From Rostratula benghalensis (Eukaryota > Chordata > Aves > Charadriiformes > Rostratulidae), in contig VXAI01000089.1 in assembly GCA_013399305.1 (NCBI GenBank), positions 2,324,715 to 2,388,714 on the forward strand: a DNA stretch of 64,000 nucleotides. The letters are read 5' to 3'. Shown here piece by piece: positions 13,934 to 26,640 of the stretch; the first letter of the stretch is position 1, and each line of letters starts with the position of its first letter. The notes beneath the pieces are model-generated. The model made no database searches and had not been told where the DNA came from. It was given only the letters and a program-made list of their open reading frames with translations. The translations under genes were made by a program, and so were the position numbers.

Positions 13934-14070
13934 CGTTAGTTTCTGCAAATTTCTGAATATCAGTCAGAGTTTTTAGTTCTTTGCTTGGGCAAGCTGATAC
14001 ACACAGAGCAAGTGACTTGATCCTCTGATGTACTAGATCAATGTTGCATGGATCCAAGAAGAACACATAC
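13934..14070 (-). CDS. SLC44A1: SLC44A1 coding exon 4 (residues 87-133)
   Basis: This 137-bp exon completes a Lys codon with its first base, encodes 45 codons and leaves one base of the next Gly codon. It continues the extracellular loop: [19 protein letters not shown], then [20 protein letters not shown] and KFAETN. The FFLDPCN and CVSACP stretches, with paired Cys, are characteristic of choline transporter-like proteins. The acceptor is TTTCCTAG|GTATGTG and the donor AACG|GTATGC. Intron 4 after it is the largest visible intron after intron 1 and contains the assembly gap. Asn132 ends this exon and forms an N-G-S glycosylation sequon with the first two residues contributed by exon 5. Confidence 0.96.
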
Positions 14071-17000
14071 CTAGGAAAGAAAAGAGCTAAATTGCTTCTA
14101 TTTTAATTAAAAATTACACTGAACAAAATAAATCTGGGAGTTGGAATTGATGATCCTTATAGATCCTTTCTGATTTTCATTTCAAACTAAAGGATTCAGC
14201 CAAAATTAACCTTCAGTCTACCTGGAAACACAGGAATTTTGTTATTAGCATAATTGTATGGGTTAAAGAATTCAGGTACTCATATGCATGAGAATTATAT
14301 AAATATTTATGTAATTCTGAATCACACAGGAAGGATGTTCAACTCTACCACTTTCCAGCCCATTAAAATGGTGCTGTTGATAAAAATAACAGCACTTCAA
14401 CCTTGCCTCTTCACAGATAGAGGTTTAAGCACTCACAAACGAAGCTGCACTCTGACTTTAAACTTGACTTCAGGATTTCCCATTTTTACAAAAAGACACA
14501 ACAAATACCATGATGTTATACTTATGCTACAAAGAAATGACAGAGCCTGTGGCTATTTTGATCAATACACATAATACCAGTAATTAAGAACAGCGTTTTG
14601 ATTTAGATTGATTTTCCACATCACAGGTTTATATGACTGAGCAGATTACTGAAGTATTTATTTTGAAATAAAAACTGTTCAGACATTTCAAGTAAACCTT
14701 ATCTAATGTTAAAGCACAGTATTTTAAAGAGATCCTATGTGATGAGTCACTGTATTATAGCTTCCCAGCCAACACCTTCTCCTGGCTATACACATTTAAT
14801 GACAAGTGCTAACCATATAGTATTGTCCATCCATAGCGTAATAGAGATACAGAACATTAAAGAAGCCTTCCAAATTTTTACAGTTCTGGTGATGTGCTAT
14901 GCATTGAAATACTCTATTCACGTTATCCAACTTCAACACTGGAAAACAACAAGAGCCATATAAAACACCGCTTCTATTTTTGCAGCCCTCACAATAGGAC
15001 TTTCTTTGGTAATCAATAAAAATCCCTTCTTCTCCCAGAAAGCATTTAGGTGCTGCCTCAATGCTTCCACTCTACGTGCCAATTGCTGACTTTCCCTCAT
15101 ACAAAGATGGTTGTATTACCCACTCTCAGCATACAAGAATTATTACTACTTAGTACAGTTTCTCAGTCCTTCAAGGCATCCTGTCTTACTTGCTGAAAGT
15201 CCGTGTCAGCTCTAACAACTGTAATGTGGTAACAGAGTCCTTGCATTCTTAAACATTCCTGTTCTTTGCCCACACCTCTATGAAAATTATTTACTACTAC
15301 TTCGGGTGGTTTTTTTCTACTTAATACATACTATGCACCTCTGGACTCCATAAATAATTAAAGTCTATGAAGCAGCTTTTGTTCCACACACCCAGTGGTG
15401 GGACATGTGCAAAGGGTAAACACACGTAACTCACCAGTGAACTACAACTTCTACCAGCCAGTGCACAGGATGCTCTGGGGTCAGGCAGGGGTGTCAGGTG
15501 AGTGGAGGGTCTGTACTGGGAGGACCTGTGAGCATGGGGGACCTATGGGATGAGTGCATGCATGCTTGCTAGCAAGTACCATGCTGGACCAGCTGCCAAG
15601 TAGAGGGGACCCATGGGGCCAGGAAGGGGGTCCAGGATTGGGGGGGGAGGGGGGGCGGTTAGGCAGAGGAGCTGTGCTGGTATGTGGGGCATCCACAAGT
15701 GTGGGTGTGACCGTGAACCTAGAGAGTGTCATGTGTGTGCCTGCACTATTGACTCCCTGTCTCTGCCAGCCCACAAGGAGGAGGGGACATGGCTGTCTGA
15801 CCCTGTGTTTGATGCGTGTCCCTTATGTGGGCGCTGCTAAAGGCCAGTCCACATAACCAGCCATGTCAGCATCCTGTGCGTGTCTGTCCCCACATCCCTC
15901 TGCCCAGGCAGAGACCCTGGGTCCTGGGGTGTACAGGGCTTGGCTGCAGTGGCTGGGCAAGAGGTTGCTCCAAACATTCCTTAAGACATATAACTGAGAG
16001 AAGCCTAAGAAAACCAAGCTAGGAACACAGACATTAACAAGCTAGATCCAACATACTCCTATAGTCATTTGAACTCAGGACCAAGCTGTAATTTAAGGGA
16101 CAGAAGAAATTAGAATATTTTATAAAATCAAAGGCATTTAATTAAGGTGGAATGCCACCCTAACTCTTCCCCCTAGAGCAGCACATACATATCTTCTTAT
16201 TCTTGAGTACAAGAATAATACAAGCAACAAACTAGTGGTGATTAACATATAATAATAATCAGACTAAACTAGCATTTCTGACAGACATTTTTATTCCACA
16301 GTTATCATTTACTTGGAAATAAAAGGTCAATTTTTAACCCACTTACAACTGACAAAACTTGAAAAGGAAGGACCTGATTTGAAACAGATACATTTAATGA
16401 GAGCTCACTGGCAATCTCATGTCTGACTCCAGAGCACAGCCTATTAAAGTTGTACTACTTCATTTGTAAAAATAAAAGATTCTCTTTGTTGATGAGACCA
16501 GGCTGTAAAATCCTCCTTTCCAACATAAAATCTTACTGGTTTCAGAGTAACTGATGCACATGGATCAAATCATACCCCTGCGAGGCCTGTACTGTACCAC
16601 TTAAATTTTCATCTCCACACAGACCACATCCATTTCACTTCCTCATTACAGTGGCTATGAATTGCTGTCATTTACAAGGAAAATGATGTTATTTTTACAG
16701 ATGATTTAGCTTTTCTGCCTTGGATGGGGAAATGAAGACAGAATCACCCTGCAAGCGGAATGAAACAAGAATTTCATGTTTCCAGAACCACATATGTAGA
16801 GCCCTTTCTTTCTCTACAAAAACTGAAATGTACAGGCAGTAAGAAAAGTTTATTTTTACAGTTGGTCTGAAAACTTCTATAAAATAGCATTAAATACTCC
16901 TATGAACTGCACCTCAGACACTGCAGAAACTCCATCTGCTACAGACAGATGTAAAGCAGATAGTTTCTTCTGAAAAACTGCCATCAAATTTAAAAAGCCA

Positions 17001-18669
17001 TACAGTGCAAGAGCGGGAAGGAAGAACTTGCTTCTTCCAAAGCTGGGTGTCCTGGACTGTACTTCTCTGTGAACAGTTGTAGAATAATCTGCCTTGGCAG
17101 TATCTCAGTCTTAACCAGAGATTATGATGTCCTGTATCAGTTCATCCATTCATTTACTTAGCTCATGCCTCAAGCCATAATACCTTTACTGAGAAAACAG
17201 TCTTTTTGAACCTTATTGGGACTTTGACAAACAACAGGCTCTGTGTTAAAAAGACTGGTTAAAAAATAGCTTCTATTTTTATTTGTTGCCTTTACAAAAA
17301 GAAATCACTTAGTGGTATATGTTTCTCCTCACAATGGCCTGATTTCTGTCACATGTAGATTTTTACACTATTAATTATTCCATTTCAACGATGTCTTTGA
17401 GTTTCTCTGCCTTCAAACTTAGACACCATTTCTTTCTAATATGAGCAAGTGTAAAACTATAATTTTAAATACTGTATTTTCTCTCACAACACATTAGAAC
17501 AACAATTCTGTACAGGATACACATTACTTTTGAAAGCATTAAAATATTTGTACAAAATCTAGGAAAATTATGCTGCATAAGTTTGAAGCCCTTCAATTCT
17601 CCTGAAAGCTGCAATTAGATTAAGAAATTATTCTTTTGACAGAATACAAAGACAGGCTGCTTTAGTCCAGTCAAATTCTTGTGATAGTGCACCGATTTAC
17701 CTAGCCACATTAAATCTTAAATCAGGTATTTAGAAATCTTTATTGTAGCAACTCAAAGTAAGCAGATCTTAGAAAAGCACCCCTCCAAAATAGTTAATGC
17801 AAATTATGGATCTTCTGTTATCCTGAAAGTTAACTTTGAAGTAAAATACTATCATGCTCGGAAATCATAGACATGTTAGTCCTTTGAAGCATTCAACATA
17901 ACAATGTTTAATTTATTAATTTATTAAATTAATATAACTCTTTTAAGGATAGACTAAGCAGTTTACTTTCTAAAGTCACTCGAGTTGTAGAAATGCACTG
18001 ACTGGCTGGCAGTCCTCAACTGCTGTTCACAGGTTTTCAGTCCTTCAGTCCACAATTCTTCTTATTCAGCTCCAGTACTACTGCTGCAGTATGATTTTTT
18101 TCTGCATAACAGGAAACACCTGAGCTGGTTTTGACCTGTAAATATGTTTTCACATGACACTGTTTAAAAGTTTTGTGCATTTTCTCCACAAGAAAGTTCT
18201 ATATATCCTGCTTGCAGTTTAAATTTCAAAGTTCCATTTTCATAACTTGGATATGTCCCACCTCCCTCTAGACTCAATGGCAAACTGAGCATAGAACAAC
18301 AAAAGCAAGCCATTTCCACATAGATATGAAAGGCCTGCTCCCAAATTTGAGAATACTTGTCATACCTAAAATTCTAGCAACTGAAACTCTTCAGTGGCCT
18401 CATACAATCTAAGACACGAAGTGGATGCTAAGAAAGGGAAATTCTTCAATTACTTAGCTGTACCCATATTGCACATCTGTCAACATACACTCTCTAAGTA
18501 CTGTTGCTGGTTCTTACAAAAAATTTTTCTTCTCCACTCTTCTACAGAGCAACAAATAGCAACAAGTTAGTATATATCTTTTCCCATGCTATTGAAAACC
18601 ACTCACAAAGGAAGAAAGGTGTTGCCTTTCCTCATTTACAGAATGAAGCATTTGAATCACAATACTCAC
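14071..18669 (-). other. SLC44A1: SLC44A1 intron 3
   Basis: This 4,599-bp intron is mostly AT-rich, with one GC-rich pocket at about 15470-15990 listed separately. No exon or transposon is recognised in the remainder. Confidence 0.8.
15470..15990. other. GC-rich pocket in intron 3
   Basis: About 500 bp with clearly higher G+C than its surroundings, G-rich on the plus strand, including long G-runs at 15626-15655 that can form a G-quadruplex. It is rich in TG/CA but poor in CpG, as expected for a decayed, methylated GC-rich insert. Overlapping open frames on both strands are by-products of the composition. I do not recognise it as a specific repeat family. Confidence 0.5.
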
Positions 18670-18812
18670 TTCTTGTGTGTGAGGTCCAAACCACTGTTGA
18701 TTATTCCCTCCACCTTGACATTTTTCTGTCCACAAATGTTTCCATAACTGTCATATCCTGAGAGCAGTCTTGCAGCTGCTCCTGTAGCTATTGAAAAGCC
18801 ACAGATAAAACC
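18670..18812 (-). CDS. SLC44A1: SLC44A1 coding exon 3 (residues 40-87)
   Basis: This 143-bp exon starts in phase 0 and ends after two bases of a Lys codon. It encodes the end of membrane segment 1 ([17 protein letters not shown]) and the beginning of the large first extracellular loop, with the family-typical [14 protein letters not shown] stretch containing a Cys likely to join a loop disulphide. The acceptor is CCTCCAG|GGTTTT, preceded by a T-rich tract, and the donor is AAGAA|GTGAGT. The open frame runs on upstream of the acceptor into intron 2, but that extension is not similar to CTL1 and should not be annotated as coding. Confidence 0.96.
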
Positions 18813-21231
18813 CTGGAGGAGAAAAAAAATCCCAGTTTTATAATACTCTGTTTGGCAGCTGGCAAAAGTCATTATAATTCATTTGTTTCTAAGCAACATT
18901 TTTTTTTAAATTAAAAGAGACAAATACCCTCCACGGAGAATCATTGTGCAATTAGAAAAATAAATACAAGACAAAAAGAGGCTTCAGGCATCTAACATTG
19001 CATATTATACAAGGGGTGCTAAGAATCCTGTAGGTGGTTTTTTTCCAGAGTCATACTGGCAGCAAGTTGAGGATGAAGCCAAAGGGAGGCTAAAGACAGG
19101 CAGAGCTGGAGAAGAGCTACAAGCAGAGCTGGAATTGTCTGGGGTTAGTAGGCATCTTAGAAGATTCTAGACAGTGCAGATTCTCTTGCTTTAAGATTTT
19201 ACTTTCTTCCGTCAAATTATGTGCTTTCAAAGACAAACTAGGAAGAAGAGGCCTTCACAAGAAATGTAAGTTTCTTTCACTGAAACCCTCTAAAGCAAGT
19301 GACCAGGTCAAGATAGCTATGGTTCCAGATGCTGGGTACAAATATAGGAAACAGATACAGACTAAGAGAATGCAAAATGGCTCAGAGTAATGTGGAAAAT
19401 ACCCAACCTCAGGCAGGTCTTGCTGTGAACTTTCAGAGATACTTAGTTCAAAAGCCAAGCTAAGATCAAAGCAGTGCTTACAGGAATAGGAGGCTGGCCT
19501 AAAAGAACTGTTACCTCCCTAGCAGCAGCACCACTGACAGGGAGAAGTGAATTATGGGCTCACTCTGCTACCATCAATGAACTGTTTTTCACAGATGAGG
19601 CAAGTTAAGATTTGAGAAGAAGGAGCAGAGCTGAGACAAATGCATGGAGCATCAGGTTGCAGTGGTAGGAGCAGATGAGATGGTAACAGGTAATGAAGTC
19701 AGCACAGAACAGTTAAAATGCAGGTTGTTTCAAAGGGCCAAAGATACAGGACAGTGACCTTCTCTGACAGGCAGGCTATCTCTATAGAGAAATTCTAGAC
19801 AGCAAGCTGGTCATTATCTTTCTCTGCCCAATGCACTAATGCACTTACAGACTTAATACTCAAAGTGACAAACAAGGACAGAGTGGGAAAAAGGTTATCA
19901 CAAGCAGTAATTAAAGCTGATTTCCAGCACTCGCTTTCTATTTCTCAGATGCCTTACTGTTCTGTAAAGGACATACTGACATGCATTTCTTATACCATAG
20001 TACTCAGTTTCTTACCCAGTTCAATAGGTTTTTTCCCTGCACACTAAGTAAGGGAAAATCATGCAATTCCTCCCTCATCTAATCTCATTTACAACAGAGT
20101 AGGGATGGCCTCCTGACCCATCATGGCACTTCCAAGTGAAGTAGTAACTAACACAATTTTTGACCAAACAGGATAATTGCTCTGTATATTATGTTACTTA
20201 AATAGAAAAATCTGGGGCACAGACAGTCTCACTTAAGATTGAGAGAACAGGTAGGTATAGACTGAGTAACTAAGGAAGACCAACAAAGGCAGGAAAAAAA
20301 TAACCACAAAAAAACCCTGCTTGCTTCAGGAAGTGCTGTGATTTTTAAGATTTTAAGATATTCATGTTACAGTGAGACTATAACTTGTATGATTTAAAGA
20401 AAAAAAGTGTCGTCTTTACATTTGAAGTGCAGGCAGTGACAAATACTCTGGGGAAAGGCAAAGACATTTTTCAATGGGATTACACGAAATACCAGAGACT
20501 GAGAGACAGTAGAAAAGAAAGCTGACAGCACAGACTTCCCCAAGTCCCATGCGTTACTGCTTGCAAGACAGTGACAGACATTCTCTGCTAAGGAAGAACA
20601 TAATACATAGGTCCACATAAGAACGCAAGATGAAAAGAAGCCTATTTCTAATTTTCACTAATCTGCATGTCTTGGAGGTTTGTTCATTTTTTATTATAAA
20701 ATGCATGGTGTCATGAGGTTGTTTTGAGCAAGGGGACAGTTTCATCACACAGGACAAAGCTGGGGTAATTTGGAAAGAAAGATCTTACTTTTAATAATAT
20801 GATTGTTAACAGTAGATGTTTCTAATAGGCATCCAAGAAGAAAAGCCAACTGTTTGATATTCAGAATCTAAATTTCTCAGCAAAATGTTGATGGATTCAC
20901 AGAAATGTTTATCAGACTCAATGCTATAATTTCTGGGACTTCCACAATCACACATGGAACATGCATCTAGGGATACCTCAACATGGCAAAAATCACTTAC
21001 AAATGAAACTGGAGTTTCGGACAAAGAGGAGATGGAGCAGTAACTGGCACAAAAAACAAATTATGGATCCCTATCAAAGGCTTTTGATGTGTACATACTA
21101 CCTATTTCTGCTCCACAGATGACAGATCCCATACCCAGTGACTAAGCGAATGAATAGCTGTAAAGCTTTTTTCTAATGAATGTGAACTCTTAACAATACA
21201 CCATTCATAGAATCCTTTGAGGTTTACTCAC
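18813..21231 (-). other. SLC44A1: SLC44A1 intron 2
   Basis: This 2,419-bp intron splits the first transmembrane segment. Part of it (about 19040-19720) is purine-rich on the plus strand, so the pre-mRNA is pyrimidine-rich there. No exon or known repeat is seen. Confidence 0.8.
19040..19720. other. Purine-skewed tract in intron 2
   Basis: The plus strand is enriched in A and G with recurring short words (AGAGCTGGAGAAGAGC, GCAGAGCTGG, AGAAGAAGGAGCAGAGCTGAG). This suggests a decayed simple or tandem repeat. The SLC44A1 transcript is pyrimidine-rich here. Confidence 0.4.
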
Positions 21232-21321
21232 CATTCCTATGCAGAAGATGATGAATAAGAGCAGCCATGGTGCATCTGTGCAGCTGTGGTCCTCCAGAGG
21301 CTTCCACTCTCGCTTAGAGCT
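21232..21321 (-). CDS. SLC44A1: SLC44A1 coding exon 2 (residues 10-39)
   Basis: This 90-bp exon, phase 0 at both ends, encodes the cytosolic N-terminal tail [16 protein letters not shown] followed by the first half of transmembrane segment 1 ([14 protein letters not shown]). The acceptor is ACACAAG|AGCTCT and the donor ATG|GTGAGT. The acceptor AG could also be placed two bases further in, but only the chosen one keeps the frame with exon 1 and the SSKREW sequence. Membrane segment 1 is split by intron 2 immediately before the GFICGFS stretch of exon 3. The proposed fit to CTL1 is close, with differences from human at only a few positions. Confidence 0.95.
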
Positions 21322-24300
21322 CTTGTGTTGAGAAGAGAGAAACGAGGTTAACAACACTTATTTAATTGTCTCTGCTCATAACAGAAAAAGGCAGAAAACT
21401 ATTCTCCAGGGCATTAACATCCAACAAGAATTATCCTTAAACTCCAATATGGCTCAAAAAACTTAAAAGAGTAAGGCTCATGAAAAGCACTTCAAAAGTA
21501 CCTCCACTGGAAGCTAGATCAACAGTTTACCTAGGTATTTACACATATTTATCCATGAAACAGGATATTATTTTTACTGTTAGCAGGAGAGAGAAGATAA
21601 TGGCACAGAATCAGCAGTATCTGCTATTACCGTCTTTCAAAGCTACCTTCCAGTAACCTGCTTCCCAAGAAGAAAAAGCTTTTCAAAAACTCCTAAGTTT
21701 CAAAACATTACTGGCAAGTTTAATAAATACAGTGGAGGTAGAGAGGAAGTGATAGACTGCTGTTAAAGAAACAGTTCTCTACCTTCCAATAGGCAGCTGA
21801 GCTTAACATTGCAGCAAAGAAATCCTTTGTCAGTATTGCCCAGGTGCCAGAAAGGAAAAGCCTGTACTTAAGGGTTGAAACACTCAATGATGGAGTCTTT
21901 ATTGCAAAACATAAAGCAGCAGTTGTAGGCAATTCAAATAGTTCATGGCTCATGAGGTAAAATTGTTCAAGTGTGTATATACTACTAAAGATAATTAAAG
22001 TCTGTTAAAAACACTCATTTTTTGCCATCTAGGGAAAATGCTTTTAAGAAAAGAATGAACGTTGGCTGTAAGCACAAAACTAACCACCCTTTTGGAATTT
22101 GGTTATTATAATAGAGATATAGATTACAGCTACTTTTAAAAATATGCAGTTGCACTAACAAGCATTTTCAATTAGTTCCTAGATACTAAATAATCACATA
22201 CGCTTACTAACACCAAAATCCCACACACATTGTTTTCATACTTGAGGATGAAATGGAGATTGATATAGGGAGAATACAGAACAGCTTTCAGGGACAGAGC
22301 AGAATGGGTAACCTATTCGAATTTTGAATTTCTTTTTTGTCTGAAGACTTCGAAGCATGTTCAAGACTCTGTTGACAAGGTAGCAAATGTCAGTACTGAA
22401 TTAAAATAGAATGGTTGGGAAAAATGTCAAACAGCTTTTATCTCCAGCATGTATTTTTGCAGATTTTTATTAAAAAAGCTACAACATGTAACTCACATGA
22501 ACTACCAAAGTATTCATGACACTGATTTTTGTTAATTCACAAGCACAAATGAACCTATACAAATTACAGAATTAGAAAACTACAAACTGGATATAATATA
22601 AATGAAATCCTGCATGCACCATGCTTCAAAGTAGTCTGTCTTTGCATTGAGGAATCTGGAGCTATTTTTGCAATCTTGTGTTAAGGAAGCTCCACTACAA
22701 GATGTTAGATTTATATCGTTAATCAAATTGTCCAAATTCAGTCTGAGTTATGAACAGTCAAATTTCTTTTTATTTTACTCAATCAGGAGTAAGAGGTGCT
22801 AAAACGTGACATTATGAACTGTACTACACATTCAACGAAACTGTTTCCTGATTCTAGCAGCAGTTCACACTGTAACACACTATTCAAACGTAACATTTAC
22901 AAAAAGATTGTGATATTTAAATTGTTATAATGAATATAATAATAATTCATAAGCTATGTAAAGCTTAACGCTTCCTATTCCAAAATTCACTCTAAGAATT
23001 CTTGACTCTTTAGAGATTTACTTTCATTTACAAATAGCAGAGACAAATTTCAGCTATAGCTGCACCTTAAGAGTAAGCTGCCCTTGACAAGAGAGGGAGC
23101 GGTAAGATACACCACATGGTAGGGTTGGTTTGTTTTGTTGGGATTTTTATCCTCTCTGTATCATCTGCAAATAAAATCTTTTAATAGGATTTTCAAAAGC
23201 CACTAGACATTCTCTAGAATAGCTCCAGCAAAGATTTAGGTTGTCTAACTAATCATACTTACCATAAGTGATCTATTTTATTTACTAACTAGACTGCAAT
23301 TCATACATTAAAAAGAAACTCGAGATGCCATGGTGTAACACATAGAGGAATTTGATCTGTGTCCATAGCCTCTATCCGGCTCCAAAACATAATACCAAAT
23401 AAAATTAAAAAAAAAGGAAGGTATTTAAAAAAAACAACATACCCTTGGAGGCAATTCAAAAGGCACTTGATGCTTACCAAACCTCAATTTAACCACTCAG
23501 CATACTAATACGGTATGAAATTATACATTTTTAGAACAACATCCTTCTCTAGGAGGCTCTCCAATCTTTCTTCTCTCCAGATCATGCTACAACCAGAGAG
23601 CTGACAGTATCTGTCTGCTCTTTCCGTTTCAGTTGCCTCCTTGTGCTCACAATTCTCACTGTATCTTCTTCCTTAGCTTCATAGCCTTTCATCCTCATCT
23701 TTGAAGCTGCTGTCTGTATCTCTTTAACAACTACACCCTGTCCTCTCTATACCCTTAGATGTTAACTGAGACTGTTAACTGAGACCTTGATAGTCATGCT
23801 CAGGCAACACAAATTATTAATCGATGGTCAACATAAGGTGTGATAAACATTGTTCTGCAGCGTGGAAACTATGCTTTGTCTCTGTTGAAACTGAAATACC
23901 ATAAAATTTTAGCAGACATGCTTTGCCTGCAATCCTAAATCAGCACTTCTCCTGATTTCAGCTTTTCCTCCAAGAAAGGATTTGCATTTGCTGATGCAAG
24001 AAAGGTAGGTAAGCTAGAGGAAAAATAAAAAATTTTTGAAACTATTTTATGTTTTCTCTTACAACAGAGCTGTTATAATTTATACTATGCTATTTATGGA
24101 TATTCTTGTCATTAACAAAGCATAAGGTTACCTCTGCACTTTTATGACTGCATATAGAATCAGGAGCTCTATCAGTTGGTTATTATAACCAGAGTGGAAA
24201 GCCAGCAAAAGAGCCTGCATCTCCAAGACAAACTTGCAGGTTGGGAACCTGCCCACTACAGTTCTTCTGTGCTAATTTTAAGAGTAAAGAGTCATTTACT

Positions 24301-26082
24301 CAAGAAGTGTGTTCAGAAGTTTACATCTGTCCATTTTCCAAAAAACTTGGCAAACAACATTCTCAAAACCAAATCAAAACTGCTGGGTGTGGCACAATTT
24401 TACAGTTGGGTCTTGAATTAAGAGCCACGCCTACAAAGTTGGCTGTCAACTTTCCTGCAAGTTTCTCTTACAGGAAGAATGCCAGCACAATAGCTGCTGA
24501 GTTTTTTAAGTTGAATTCAGAGGTAGGTGGTCTCAAGAAAATACTTGTATGCAAACACAAAATAAAAAAGGGGCTATTTTATTGGCATTCATTGCATCCA
24601 GTCACTTCAAAATATAGAACCCCACCATCTAGATTTCTTTCTCCCTGCCACTTCCAAAATATACTTTAGCAGCACCACATATGAGGCCTGAATTTACATC
24701 TCTCCTGCATACTGTAATATATACTTTACAGGTATCAGCATACCACACAACCAACAGCTACCACTTCCACTGTTAACTATTACAGCTGTACTGGATGCTA
24801 TCATACAAGCACTTGCCACCCCCAGCCAGAGTGCAACAAACAAGTAAGTACAGCAAAAAAGCATAAAAATATGGCATGTCAGCAGAAGACTACAGATGCA
24901 AGGAATTAGAGGATTTTTTTTTTAAACACAGAACATCTTTATGGAATGTACAGTTCAGGAATGATGTGACTGAAGCAAGAATCCAAGTAAAGAACATCTG
25001 CAGTATTATATGTATGGATAATCAAGCTGTGGGTAAGTAGCAAAGATGTGAGTAAGATCAGTATGAAGATGGAATTTGCCACAAACAGGGTATGTTGCAA
25101 CACCATAAAAAAGACAGCAGAAAGAAATCCTTAAGTCTTGTGGTGAACAGATCATGCATCTCAGGAAGAAGAAAATCAAGTTACTGCTGAGACAGATGAG
25201 ATGAACTAAGTTCAACCCAGTGAATAAACAGCCTGAATAACATCAGGGGAGAGGTTAGACTCCAGGCTTTACTTTGGCCAGTGAGTTTAAGCTAGCAACT
25301 GAAGAGTACAGGACTGCTCTAATATGCATATGAACACACAGATTGTAAGAATACAGGCATAGCTTCATACAGGTACTTAAGGACAAAAAACACCACCAAC
25401 ACAGAACAACAAATACAGCCGTCACAGTTTTCAGCCCAAATCAAGTCTCAGAAGAGACACAGCATGAAGGATGTCCCATCACAATCCCATAGGAATATTC
25501 ACTAGCCATGAGGAAAAGCTGTCTTCTAAGCAGCTAATCTAACTCCAGGGTCTACCATACACAGTGTTAAGAAAGCCACAAGAAGTGACCATTTTAGGGC
25601 AATGTCCACAGCTCACAAAATCAAACTAAGTTAACACTTCATGAGATAAGTTACACAAGCTCACGCTCTAGCTCAAATAAGGCTTCTACGTGCAGGTGCT
25701 CCTGGAAGGTCCACAGACAGGACAAGTTGTTCATTACCCCTACTTGTAAGTAACGCTAGATGAAACCTTACATGCAGGTGAAACATAGTGATTCTTCTAC
25801 TTTAGCACTGGGTTTAAAATGGTTTCACTTCAATCCAAAAACCAAGAGAAAATCAGAAAGACAAGTTGAAATAGCTTTTATACAGTGATACAAACAAACG
25901 AATTTGACATTTCCTCTTAAAAAGACATCATTTTTTTTGTTTTAGCTTCCTTTTTCCTTCAACCTGGTTCTAACAAGATGCTGCTGCAAAACATCCAGTT
26001 TCCCATTCATAGGCATTAAAATAAGCTTTCATAATTTCCATGCTTACAACTGTTCTACTTTTTTTTCTGGGGTGTCTTAAAA

Positions 26083-26640
26083 AGTAAGTGGCCAGCAGTT
26101 CAAGGGAGGTCATTCTCCCCATCTACTTTGCCCTGGTGAGGGTAAATCTGGAGTACTGGATCCATTTCAGGGGCCCCCAGTTCAAGGACAGGGAACTGCT
26201 AGAGAGAGTCCAGTGGAGAGCTATGAAGATGATCAAGGGACTGGAGCACCTCTCTTATGAAGAAAGGCTGAGAGACATGAATCAGTTTAGCCTGGAGAAC
26301 ACCAAGAGGGGACTTCATCAGTGCTTATAAATATCTAAAGGGTGGGTGTCAAGAGGATGGGACTGGATTCTTCTCAGTGGTGCCTGGACAAGGGACAATG
26401 GGCACAAGCTGGAACACAGGAAATTCCAGTGCAAGATGTGGAAAAACTTCTTTACTTTGAGGTTAACAGGGACAGGTTGCCCAGAGAGGTTGTGGAGGCT
26501 CTTTCTCTGGAGATAGTTAAAACCTGCCTGGATGTGTCACTGTCCAGCCTGCTGTAGGTGAACCTGTTTTGGCAAGAGGGCTGCCCTAGATGATTTCCAA
26601 AGGTCCTTGCAAACCCCAACAACCCTGTGATTCTGTCATA
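26083..26640 (+). mobile_element. CR1 LINE, 3' fragment (5'-truncated)
   Basis: Translation on the plus strand gives decayed C-terminal CR1 ORF2 sequence: REVILPIYFALVRVNLEYWI, then LLERVQWRAMKMIKGLEHLS and YEERLRDMNQFSLE, with the frame shifting several times. The fragment ends in the CR1-type CCCTGTGATTCTGTCAT terminus. About 560 bp remain, typical of a 5'-truncated insertion. It lies in SLC44A1 intron 1, antisense to the gene. CR1 is the dominant LINE of birds, which supports the host assignment. Confidence 0.9.
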
